This document shows, piece by piece, positions 36,668-46,939 of a stretch of DNA of 64,000 bases; the stretch's first letter is position 1; every line of letters starts with the position of its first letter. A program made the position numbers and the translations under genes. This stretch comes from Diadema setosum (lineage: Eukaryota > Echinodermata > Echinoidea > Diadematoida > Diadematidae): positions 12,568,913-12,632,912 of the forward strand of contig NC_092685.1 in NCBI RefSeq assembly GCF_964275005.1. The letters are read 5' to 3'. The notes below the pieces were generated by a model, which was not told the DNA's origin, ran no database searches, and was given only the letters and a program-made list of their open reading frames with translations.

Positions 36668-37754
36668 GACGAAAATGTTGACACAATCCATGACAGATCT
36701 TGTGTCGAAATGTGAACTAAGAATTTTACGCTCCTATACGTATAATCATAATTTTATTATTTTTGCTGTCAACATCGTTTAATTGTATATCACATTTGAT
36801 ATAAGTATCATATACAAGCAATTCTAACATTTTGCCTTCAGTATATTGAAGTGATGGGAATAGTGTGTGTGTGTGTGTGTGTGTGTGTGTTTCATTCTGT
36901 TATTTTCAACCTCCTGATGAATATTGTGTCGAAGTTATGAAAAAACAAGATATTGAGTTATCGATATAGGTTTGACAGGCGGCGGTGCCTTTTGCGCCTC
37001 AGACGATTCCGCGAAATAACGAAGGGGCTCCACCTAATGAGTGTACCCAGTAATAGACGAGAACCAAATAAACGCCAGCATTAATAGATTGATGGGTTTC
37101 GTTAAAGAAGTCGGATTACCGCTATCTTTGAAAGTCCATCACCAACTCAGAGTTCTTCGTAATGATGCAGAGATCAGCGCGCAAATTGAAATAACAGGGT
37201 GAGAAGACGCCGAAAGTGCTGAAAGCTTTTCCCTCTCCCAGTCAGTTTTGAAACAATTTGAATTGATATTCATACTTGCTCACACTACTTACATTGATCT
37301 ACTCCACTCCTACGATATTGGAGAACCGCGGGAATGATTGTACGTCAATTCATTTAGCCCCCCCCCCTTCCCCTAAGGTTTCTAAGGTTCTTTGCTTTAT
37401 TATTTACGTGCAAGAAGGTGTTGGTAAAGTCCCACCGATATACATTCAATACTCAAAATCAAATGCATGTTTTCTTCTTGTTTTATGTAATTATGTAACT
37501 TACTCCCTTTTGTATTCAAATGCGTTATATTAGCTCAATCATGTCACTCATCAATATTTTGTCAGGTCACTTTACAAAGAAAAAACACTTCACTCACTAT
37601 TATTTTCACTCATTATTTTCAACAATAATAAAGTCACAATCTCTAGCCATTGCTAAAGTACACATCGCCAAGTATTATTAAGAACACATAAAACGCATTG
37701 GACACAATAAAACACACTGCCGTCTTTAAAGAAACTGTATAAACAAAATATATA
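35746..37754. other. Probable intron or intergenic DNA, nothing coding seen
   Basis: AT-rich sequence with a (TA)25 tract at 36615-36664, a (GT)14 tract at 36863-36891, and a G run at 36087-36096. Open frames are short and unrecognised. Confidence 0.4.
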
Positions 37755-38085
37755 GAAAATTCAACGTATTTTTACTTTTCTAGCTTGATGATAGAGCATT
37801 TTAACTAACCTCTTTCAGAAAGCAGGGAGAAATAATATCACCTTTAACATCTATATGTCAATAACAAATGGAAGGAAAATGCGATTTTCATTTAAAAGAA
37901 ATGGAATTTTGTCGAATTCTCTTTATATTTTCTTTATATCGTTGTACATGCAGGATGTCATGAACTATAGTAGTCTTCTAAGCTATAGAGATGGCGGTAC
38001 CGACAGTTTAAAATTCAAAACATGAACCGATTGTCTGATTTTCCTCAAACTTCGCTGACGTGTGGTACTAATACTTTACAATACA
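37755..38085. mobile_element. Partial MITE, family A, copy 4
   Basis: Right-half fragment of family A: GAAAATTCAACGTATTT, AATAATATCACCTTTAACAT, TTTATATCGTTGTACATG, GTAGTCTTCTAAGC and CCTCAAACTTCGCTGACGTG. The left end is absent. Followed by a degenerate ACTAT/ATACA tandem tract at about 38083-38170. Confidence 0.6.
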
Positions 38086-38288
38086 ATATTATACTGTACT
38101 GTACTATACTATACTATACTTCACTATAAAATACAATGCGATGCAATACAGACAATAAAATACAGTACAATTAATTCTTAATAAACTCTTCCCATAAGGC
38201 TCAAAGCGCTTACAAAATTGCAAAAATTAAACATTTATAAACGCAATGCAGAGTTATAAGGTATTAATGGAAAAATTTTGACTATAAC

Positions 38289-39494
38289 ATAGGTTTTCCC
38301 GGCCAATTTCGCACTTTTGTCAGTCCATTTGATAAAAGATTCATTCAATTTAGCGAAAATCCTCGTCACTGCACATTCTGTCATTCAAAATTGCAACTTG
38401 TTCGTTCAATTTAGCATTTCGGTCAATGAAATTCGCACATGTGCCTTTCGAATTCGTAAAACGGGCATTCAAATTGGCACGTGCTCTTTAGTCATTCAAA
38501 TTCGCCAGCACTGGCAGAAAATGGTATTTCAGTCATTCAATTTCGCGTATGGGCAGTCAAATTCCAAATATGTTCATTCAAATTGGCGTAATGTTATTTC
38601 TATTTTGAAAAGGTGAGAACCGTGATTTATGCGTATTTAAATGTGAATTTTTGTTTCATCCACACACTGTTAAGTATATAGTAAAGGTATCTTTGACCCT
38701 AAATAACTCAAATTTGTTGTTCTGTAACGCCCCTCTTCTTCCATACATGTTATCAGAACTATACATGCCGTGCTTGCACCAGTACCATAGATTCACTTCA
38801 CTTTCTTATGTCCAGTCATGGCAGCACGAGTTAGATACAGGCGTATCTCTCAAGAAAACAGGGAAAGAATCATAGAAGCATTTGAGGGTAATAACCTTGA
38901 CAAATTGATGGCTAGAGCTGATCCAAGAACTTTTATTTATTCCTACTGATAATTAACGCAATCTAGCACCCACCAAATGAAAATAATGAAACATGCAGAT
39001 GTAAGAAATAATCATGTAAATTGAAACCTCCTTCTCCCAATTATTGACAAAACAAACTTGAGATCAATGTATCTGTGAATGAAATAATGCTATCGAACAT
39101 TATAAACACATACACTTATTTTGAAAGTACTGTTGCAAAGGTGATATCAGAATAAAAGCATAAGCGTGTCTGCTAAATTGACTGCAGTAAATGCGAAATT
39201 GGATGCCCAAGAATGAATTCGAATGAACGAGCGCAGCGTTTACGTGATCACGTGACTATATCGTGCTAAATTGAATGAACGATTTGCGAAATGGTGCTTG
39301 TCTTACGAATTTGAACCGAAAAAGTGCTGATTCGAATGATGTAAAAGGTAATTTGAATGCTCCAAAATTAATTTGAATGAAAAGATTTTAAAATTGAAAT
39401 ACCGAACATGCCGTCTAGGCTAAATTGTGCTAAATTGAATGCAGCAATTAGGAATTGGACTGAAAAAAGTGCGAAATTGGCCGGGAAAACCTAT
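38289..39494. mobile_element. 1.2-kb foldback-type element with repeat-built inverted arms
   Basis: Terminal inverted repeats begin ATAGGTTTTCCCGGCCAATT at the left and end AATTGGCCGGGAAAACCTAT at the right; they match closely over about 45 bp. Each arm (about 38289-38600 and 39170-39494) is built from roughly ten degenerate copies of a motif near GTCATTCAAATTCGC, inverted between the arms. The middle is about 570 bp and includes the short frame at 38818-38949. Long inverted arms made of short tandem repeats define foldback elements. As I recall, the sea-urchin TU elements have the same plan, with repeats near 15 bp. This is a DNA element; the terminal ends look intact. Confidence 0.75.
38818..38949 (+). 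pseudogene. Short frame with helix-turn-helix-like start, inside the foldback element
   Basis: 43 codons beginning MAARVRYRRISQENRERII, then EAFEGNNLDKLMARADP, ending at a TGA at 38947-38949. The RISQENRERIIEAFE stretch resembles the first helix of the DNA-binding domain at the N terminus of several transposase families (IS630/Tc1-like and related). After about 35 residues the resemblance stops, so this looks like the 5' stub of a transposase gene, the rest deleted. The ATG lies 529 bp from the left end of the element. The identification is by eye only. Confidence 0.4.
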
Positions 39495-40722
39495 AGTATT
39501 CAAGCGTCAATCCATCTTTGGACATCACACAGTAGATTCACAGAGGATATACACAAACGTGTATCTATGTATAGGCATACACTGTATGTATACATATTCA
39601 CAGACACACATGGTACTGTACCTGTGCAGAGCTGGAAATTGCTGTGTATTCTCTCAATCCACATGTATATTTTGGTTTGGTTTTTGTTCGCCTGTCTCAC
39701 CATGATAAGCCACCTTTTATAAGATAGCCTATTAGATATTACTCTACACTATAGTCGACCTGTTGATTCTCTTATAATATAAATCGCAAAACGTGGCCTA
39801 AACTTGAAAATATATACATATATATGATATGATATACTTCCTCGTAATATGGCAGTGAATAATCGAAATAGTTTACTGTCCGAATTGTGTTTATTCTCAG
39901 GTATTTTCCAGTCACGGGAATCGTACCAATTATCACGATGTTCAGGTCAATAATCGACAGGGTTGTTCTTAAACATCTAATGGACCCCCTTTTAACTGAA
40001 AGCCTCGTGCGGTCTGATGGGAATGAGAGATACATTGTACTATCTAGGAGGTTATCATTAATGGAATACTGCAATCCGTGCGTAAGAACTTTGGTAAGGG
40101 GTATTCCTCCCCACAACATGATATCTTTACGTATGGTCTTTTATCCACCACGTTCTACTTCACCGACATGTAAGAACATTTGCCTCAGGTAATGTTGGGA
40201 AAATAAAGATAGCAGGGTCTTCTCATCGAATAAAAACCCCAAACCATATAATATGATCATCATTATTGTTATCATTGTTACCATGTTTGGAAGATGCATT
40301 GTCAATCAATCGATGTTTTAAGCTAATTGAATAGATGCAAACTGCATTTCCGATCATGTCTTTTCAAAAGGTCTTGGAGAATTAATTAAGACGTTCGAAC
40401 AACATCCTGATCATTCTGCAGATGATTATGAGACTTTCTTTACCAGAAAGCGTCATTCTGTAGCTTAATATGTGATACTAAAATTGTTTATTTTCAAGAG
40501 AAGCTGTCCTGAAGTGATATCAAGGAGTTGTAGAAAACTTTAGATTATTTGTTGAACAGCATATTTCATTCCCTTGCTTTTTGTGATTCTGTAGAAGCAC
40601 TATGCTACAAAATGAATTTTCCGTTTCTTTTCTGAGAAAATTCAGAAGACTCATAGTAATATCGGAGATGCTACTCTTCAGCCAATATCCAGTCTAAGTG
40701 ATGATGACGACCCTCACGACAT
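39495..40722. other. Probable intron or intergenic DNA, nothing recognised
   Basis: Contains open frames up to 115 codons on overlapping strands (39408-39722 plus, 39772-40119 minus, 39887-40192 plus). None has a recognisable motif. Confidence 0.4.
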
Positions 40723-41114
40723 TTAAAGGGTGTGTACAGTTCTGGTCGAGGTGAAGATTTAGTTTTTAACGTTTTGTGAGATATTCAGAAACCACTCTAT
40801 GAGATGTCAAAGAGCATGCAGTTCTAAGGGGTATCAAAAGTTTATTCGATGAAAATCGGTTTTGAAATGGCTGAGATATCCAAAAAACAAGGTGAAACAA
40901 GGAGATACTAATAAAGTTGGGGCATGTCGCCTTTTATTATTAGCACTTTTTGGGATATCTCAGCCATTTGAAAACCAATTTTCATCAAATAAACGTTGAA
41001 TCCTTCTTAAAATTACATGCTCTTTCATATTTCATAAGAGGCTTTTAATTATCTCACTTAGGAATGTTCAAAACATGAATCCCCACCTCAACCAGTACTG
41101 TACAGTCCCTTTAA
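40723..41114 (+). mobile_element. 392-bp TTAA-flanked MITE, family C, copy 1
   Basis: Begins TTAAAGGGTGTGTACAGTTC and ends GTACTGTACAGTCCCTTTAA. The interior is a long interrupted palindrome (AAATGGCTGAGATATCC at the left, GGATATCTCAGCCATTT at the right). A truncated, older copy is at 11896-12175. Confidence 0.8.
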
Positions 41115-41175
41115 CCACTGTCCCACTTTGCTCCTGTCACTGAAGACGAGGTGTATGCTGAATATAATAATACAG

Positions 41176-41372
41176 GTGCGAGTTTCTTAACTTGTCTCCC
41201 TCTGAATTAGATTTGTTAAGATCGCAACTGCTGATCTGTAAATTAACAAACATGCCGGAAAAAGGAACCAGTGGGACTCGAACCTGTCATCTACTGCTTT
41301 CCGGGCAGCGACACTACCACCAGGCTGTCCCTGGTTGCCGGCAGTGACACGATAAGTGAAGAAACTCGCATC
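41176..41372 (-). mobile_element. tRNA-like unit flanked by inverted repeats
   Basis: On the minus strand, CCTGGTGGTAGTGTCGCTGC resembles a Pol III A box region, and GGTTCGAGTCC (reading down from 41284) is a textbook B box, 40 bases on. The cloverleaf is imperfect, so this is a tRNA-derived SINE head rather than a working tRNA gene. Unusually, the unit lies between a matched pair TGCGAGTTTCTT (41177-41188) and AAGAAACTCGCA (41359-41370), as if a tRNA-like sequence sat inside a small inverted-repeat element. Confidence 0.55.
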
Positions 41373-41548
41373 TAAACCTTCACCCTTCTGAACAATATCT
41401 TTCTTTCATATAATAATGCAGCTGTCTGGATCCCATTCCCATTATGAAGGAAACTATTCATCACTTTCTCCCAGTACCATAACCAAAACCATTAATTCAT
41501 GCGATAACTTGCCATCCTTATTGAGATCCTCAATTATCCGGCTTCTTC

Positions 41549-42073
41549 TTAAAGGGGAAATCCAGTCCAAATATAGGATAGTCTGATAAGAAAGAGTAAA
41601 ATGTTACGAGTTCAACGGCTAAATTTTGATTGGAAGATTAGTGAGCATGTCATCCTCTCACAACTTGCCATAATTTTATAGCCTGTACATAAAATTTTGA
41701 AATTTCCGGTTTTTCATTCAAACGCAATTTATGCCCGAGGCTCAAATCCTGGTATCTCACTGATCTGTATTCTGAAGTTATTCAACCAAGAATAACATCA
41801 AGTTTCAGATTTCAACGACAGAAACACTAAATTTTTGTCATTTGTTTTGTACACAATCAATGGAAAATTGTGAGGTTATGACATGGTTAGCTCACTCATT
41901 TGCATATTAATATCCACTGTACAAGAACTGTTTTGCAGAAATTAGCAAAACTTCAACATTTGATAACTTCCTTTATTGACATCCGTTTTCAGTTCAATTT
42001 TTAACGTTGAACTCGTAAAAATTTACTCTTTTTTATTAGACTAACTTATATTTGGACTGGATTTCCCCTTTAA
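41549..42073. mobile_element. 525-bp TTAA-flanked MITE, family D
   Basis: Begins TTAAAGGGGAAATCCAGTCC and ends GGACTGGATTTCCCCTTTAA, a long nearly perfect terminal inverted repeat that extends with gaps inward (CCAAATATAGG opposite TATATTTGG; GAGTTCAACG opposite CGTTGAACTC). Only one copy lies in the window. Confidence 0.8.
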
Positions 42074-42077
42074 AGAG

Positions 42078-43260
42078 CATAAACTTGACCAGAATTGTCT
42101 TGACAACCAGTGCCTATCATAGACATGTCTCAAATCTCAGTTTTACTGGGAAAATGACGAAGAGGTATAACTTGTCTGACACTCACGCAGAATATATGCG
42201 CAAAAACGATTTATGGCATGCTCATCAATCAACCTACCGACCCAATCACAGCACGGAAAGTCATCAAAGTGAAAAATGCCATTTTGTTTGCCATGGATGA
42301 AGGTCAAGTAGTACTGGCTTTTATTGTACCTCGGATCTGCGTTCGATACCGTAGACCGGGATATCTGGTGGTCTCGCTTGTCGAGCAGGGTGTGTGTTCA
42401 TGATACCGCATTACAACGGACTTGGAGAACTTGCTCAAGCAAGTGATACTGCCCTTAACTCAATCTGCAGCTTAGATATCAACCTATAGGCTATAACCCC
42501 TCACCCAACTATATTGCATCATAGTACGACAGAAGAAGAAGATTATTCATTATCTTGGTAATTGGACTTTTCATACATCTGTTAAAAACTTGAAGCACCC
42601 GTGAATAGTTGCCTTGAATTGTATAGTCCTCTTATAGAGGGAATTTTCGTTCTCTTACCACCCCCCTTTTGTCTTTCCTGTCTCCGAACTCGTAGTAACG
42701 CTATAGAGATCTTAACCACCACTGTTAACATCAACATAGGAAAAATAACTCGTGTGTTGTCCTGGGTAGATTATTGTGATGGTATTCTTTTATCTATCTT
42801 AAGTAGATTGCAAAGCTTACAGGATTGAGCTGCTCACTTTATATTCTAGGTGGACCGTCATCACAATCCCTCATTCCGGTTAAAGACTCTTTACTGGCTT
42901 TTGGCTAAGAAAGGGTTGTATGAAAGATATTGTTGCCTGGTTACAAAACCTCTAATAACCAAGTACCTGTAGATCCTTTAACAATTACACTGAGTGGTAT
43001 ATTCCCCTTACAGTAGGACTCTATACTTCTATAGTATCGCCCCCTTCCAATTCGTCTTCCTGTCCACGAACTTGTAATAAGGCTGAGATCGTACTCACCA
43101 CTGTTAGTGCAACAGAGGAATAGGACAAACTCCTCACTTCATCAAATCTTCAACTTCTGTGCCCACTTTAAAGAAAATGTGAAAACTTGTTCCTTTTTCC
43201 ATGATTGTAGTCATTTAAACGTTTTTACTTTGTCCAACTCAATTCTGATGCCATCCAGTG
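42078..43260 (+). mobile_element. Degraded non-LTR retrotransposon (LINE), plus strand, 3' part
   Basis: Plus-strand fragments follow LINE ORF2 order. At about 42220-42300, HQSTYRPNHSTE and KVKNAILFAMDEG match the fingers/palm of reverse transcriptase. At 42750-42830, VLSWVDYCDGILL and RLQSLQD, then at 42855-42905 HNPSFRLKTLYWLLAKK, match the C-terminal region of CR1/L2-type proteins. Near 43130-43180, TSFKSSTSVPTLKK matches the very end (usually LRSS-S-VPTFKK-LKTHLF-like). Several hundred bases between the RT fingers and the C-terminal part are missing or unreadable, including the YxDD motif. It is old and broken by many stops and frame changes. Confidence 0.7.
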
Positions 43261-45690
43261 TGCATATTCTTCTCTCTCGAATTTTGTTGCGAGGATTTGT
43301 TACTTTTCATCTTCAAATTCTTTTCCATATACGTACATTGTAAATGCAATACAATAAGTAATATATGGAATTGATAACAACAAAATCTCAGAGTGGAGCC
43401 ATGAATGCAGCATATTGCACGAAGCGGGTTGTTGCAATTAACCCGTAGTTATGCTCGAATATACTGACCGTATTTCCCCTAACCTCTTTTTTTTTCGGCT
43501 GTGATGGCATCGAGATAATTTTGATATTAGAAATAGCTCTAACTCTCTCTTTTAATCTCTCTTTCTCTCTCTGCGGTCTGTATATTTCTAGGTGATTATA
43601 CATATGGTAAATTATGTAGATTATATATTAACACGTATCTATTACATACCCATGAATACGTATGTGGCGTGGGTCTATAGATATTATGTGTATTTACGTC
43701 ATGTATAAAAATTATGTTATGTGTAAAATCTGTGTATAGATTAGTTACTTATCTTATTTGAAATATACTTTTATCTGTCTTTAACTATATAAAACACAGT
43801 TATCCACTTTTCTCCACTTATCTGCTTTTACATCATTATCTTGTTGATATTATAGCCAAAATGTAATGTACGTAGACTATCATTCAAAATAAAATGATGC
43901 AAAGGTCTGAGTCAGAAGGAATTGTGCGCATAAGGTAACTCTAGAATTTGTCAAGATATTCCCGAGGTGAAATCAAGGATTGGATTCCATAGCTACTATA
44001 GTTACCGCATGCCATCTATAACATCTAATTCCTATGCACTGACTCAAGAAAAGACATGAGCATCATTTGTTTTATAGAACGGTGAACATCTTTTTTTTTT
44101 CTCCTGAAATGCATATATTTTTATTATGTAACCTGATGGCAAATTTACTGGATGTATATCCGTTTGGCTTTCCATAAACGCATGGCAAGCAGTACCTTTT
44201 CTCTCTTTCTCCCTCTTTCTTCTTCTCTTTCTCTGTTTTTGTTGTAATGTAATGGCGTCATACCTCTTCTATGATGATTATGATCATAAAAAAAGAGATC
44301 TCTTTCAATATGGCTCTGATACCTGACCGGCTTGCATCGCAAATTGTTGCAAAATGTAATTTGGGAGAATATCACCCTCTCGATGAATTCTGATGTCATT
44401 AATTTTGAACGCCGCAAACCGGCGCGGCGCAGCGATGGAAGCTCGCCATCAATGTCAGTTAATGCGATGGGGAGAGGGGTGCTGTATTCTTCTTGAGATT
44501 AGAAAGGCAATGACGTGAGTGCGCTGATACGCATGCCTCGGGAAATGATTATCTATTCATGATAATCATTACCTGGAATATTGAAATTCCAAGTATATAG
44601 GACATAGGCCTATGCGCTCAAGATTACATTGATGGGCTGCATTGAAGCGCGAGAGACAATAACCTTAATATAGTGTACCTACCACCCCCTTAAAAAGACC
44701 AACGTAAATAACAACTCGGAATCATCGTATTTTTCCTCATTCATGCTTGAAATCTTGGAACCAGCCTTTCTGGAAGAGACACGAAAGCAAATATTGTGGT
44801 GCACAGTCGTCGTCCTTGCTTGACGTTGCCTTATAAAACATAGACATTTGGCCTTGAGTCTCTTTTCCCCCCAATGGCAGAGTTTTCCTTTTTCGTTAGC
44901 TTCCCTCATTTATAGACATTACTGTACTCCCTTTATAAGTTTGCACAGGAATTCAGCATTGGACACGTCTTGTTGACTCGCTGCGAATGTGTTCATCTTC
45001 AATGAAGTGGACAGATGCGCAACCTTATCCGAGCATCTTCCTGGGGGCAGCCGACGCTCTATCGCTATAAATAGCCCTTGTAAATCTGTGCGTCACAATC
45101 GCTTTAGTGAAAGCGTTCAATTCAAGCACGATGCAAAAGAGGCCATTAATCGATTTGTGATTTTAAGATTTTCCCTTCTATTTTGTTGTAATATTAAGAC
45201 CAGACTTTCCCACGCAACAGATTGTCTGTCTGAAAGACAACTGTCCTAATTCAAATTGCAGGAAATCGCTGAAATGGCTGCGGTTTTTGGTTCATATAAA
45301 AAACAGATCAATGTAGAGCAGATTTTACTTGGTTGTTGATAACTTGTTTCCCATGTTTTACTCTAGTTAGCCTCAAGCAATCGCCAAATTCACAGCTATA
45401 TTACAAGTGCCCGTACTAGATTTGGATTTTTTTATTTTTTTATTTTTTTTTAAAGTTGATGCTGACGCTGGAGTGGAAGCTACGCGTTGTATTGAACATG
45501 CAGGTCGAGTACATGAGGAAAATTTCTTCGCTTGTTGCGTTAGATGATGCAGAAACTAACCAGAAGGTTATCAAATTGTCAGAAATGGTTTAAGAAGATC
45601 ATCATCAACATAATTGAAGTGCGTGAATCAAACACTGACTAGTTTCGTGAAACATACTGGGAAAAAAAAAACTGATGAAGGGATAAGGTA
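43261..45690. other. Probable intron or intergenic DNA, nothing coding seen
   Basis: Mostly AT-rich. A GC-richer patch lies at about 44400-44660 (AACCGGCGCGGCGCAGCG near 44417). An AT-core palindrome ATGATTATCTATTCATGATAATCAT-like segment follows at about 44545-44570. The open frames here (up to 90 codons) have no recognisable motif. Confidence 0.35.
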
Positions 45691-45940
45691 GCAGTTTGCT
45701 ATTTCGAAGGTTTGTTAGTCCAAAGATTTGTCATTTCGAAGATTCATTGATTCGAAAACGTAACAGTGTTCGTTATTCCAAAGACTCGTTAATTAAAAAA
45801 ATAATAATAAGTTTCGTTATTCGGGAGGTTCGTTTGTCCTAAAATGGAAAAGATTTCGGTATTCCGATGGTTAATCCGAAAGCGAAATAGGTTTGTTGTT
45901 CTGAAGGTACGTTACTCTGAAAATGGAAAAGTTCATGGAA
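45691..45940. repeat. Degenerate tandem array of a TTCGTTATTCCGAAGG-like motif
   Basis: About ten imperfect copies of a 15-20-base motif (TTTGCTATTTCGAAGG, TTTGTTAGTCCAAAG, TTCGTTATTCCAAAG, TTCGTTATTCGGGAGG, GTTTGTTGTTCTGAAGG and so on) with spacers. The style recalls the arms of the foldback element at 38289-39494, but the motif differs and no inverted partner array was seen. Confidence 0.6.
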
Positions 45941-45954
45941 ATTCTTCCATGGAG

Positions 45955-46270
45955 ATGTTTTATTGCAAGTGATTAACAAATATTATTGCCCTGTATACAT
46001 CGACGTAAAGCGCTGGATTGATCAGTGTTATAATAGTATAGCCGTAATAAAAGAAATCATGGACGTACGTACTCGAGCAGGATTAATTCGAACCTACGAC
46101 CTCCTGATCTCCGGACAGTCGTCATCTCTGCTAGACCACCGAGCTTCCGCCCGACAAGAAGTGTTGGCTCTAATCCTTATAGCATGCAGCGGGTACTGCG
46201 TAATTATTCAAATTCATGAAATTTTTCTGTCGAGATGTTTTCATTGCAACTGATTGACAAATTGCAGTAA
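45955..46270 (-). mobile_element. tRNA-derived SINE-like element, copy 2
   Basis: On the minus strand, from about 46150 to 46075, the sequence reads GGAAGCTCGGTGGTCTAGCA (A box region TCTAGCAGAGATG) and later GGTCGTAGGTTCGAATTAAT (B box GGTTCGAATT). Flanking blocks GTGATTAACAAAT and TCTAATCCTTATAGCATGC are shared with 10818-11015. A related block, TGATTGACAAATTGCAG, recurs at about 46250. Confidence 0.55.
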
Positions 46271-46379
46271 ATGATGACATCGACGTAACGAGATAGAAAA
46301 AAAATGCCTGTCCATGTTCAAGCTGACTCTCGATCATTGAAAGAAAGAGATGAAAACGAACAATACACAAGTTTTAACT

Positions 46380-46939
46380 TTAAAGGACAAGTTCACCTTC
46401 CCAGACATGTGGGTTGAATGAAAGCAGCAATATTTGTCGAACACATCAGTGAGAGTTTAGGGAAAATCGGACAATCCGTTCAAAAGTTGTGAATTTTGAT
46501 GTTTCTGCTTAGTCACGGCTGGATGAGAAGACTACTATAGATGTCACATGTGTACAACGTTATAAAGAAAGAATAAAGAAAATTCAACATATTTCCATTT
46601 TCTCGCATAACAAAAACACTCGACTTCTCTCTTTCAAGAGGCAGGGGGAATGATATTACCTTTAACATATGTCAGTAACAAGACAAAGAAAATATGTGCA
46701 CTTTATTCAAAAAGTAAAGTTTAGTGAAATTTTCTTTTTATTTTCCTTATATCGTTGTTCGCATGTGACATCATACACTGTAATAGTCTTCTCATCCAGC
46801 AGTGACTGCACAGATACTTTAAGAATTCATAATTTTGGAACGGATTGTCAGATTTTCCCCAAACTTTCACTGATGTGTTCTACTAATATTGTTGCCTTCA
46901 CTCAGTCCAAATGTATATGAAGGTGAGCTTGCCCTTTAA
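46380..46939. mobile_element. 560-bp TTAA-flanked MITE, family A, copy 5
   Basis: Full-length copy: TTAAAGGACAAGTTCACC at the left, GGTGAGCTTGCCCTTTAA at the right, with the same palindromic interior as 6493-7076. Relatively little diverged from copy 1. Confidence 0.8.

Noticed and set aside
38289-39494. CRISPR-like array, because short motifs recur at about 30-bp spacing
   Set aside because: Units are degenerate, inverted between two arms and bounded by terminal inverted repeats in a eukaryotic genome; this is a foldback element.
41264-41336. Functional tRNA gene on the minus strand
   Set aside because: A and B boxes are present, but the acceptor and T stems do not pair properly, so it is scored as a tRNA-derived repeat.
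46075-46150. Functional tRNA gene on the minus strand
   Set aside because: The B box is present but the anticodon stem is mismatched and flanking blocks recur elsewhere, indicating a SINE.
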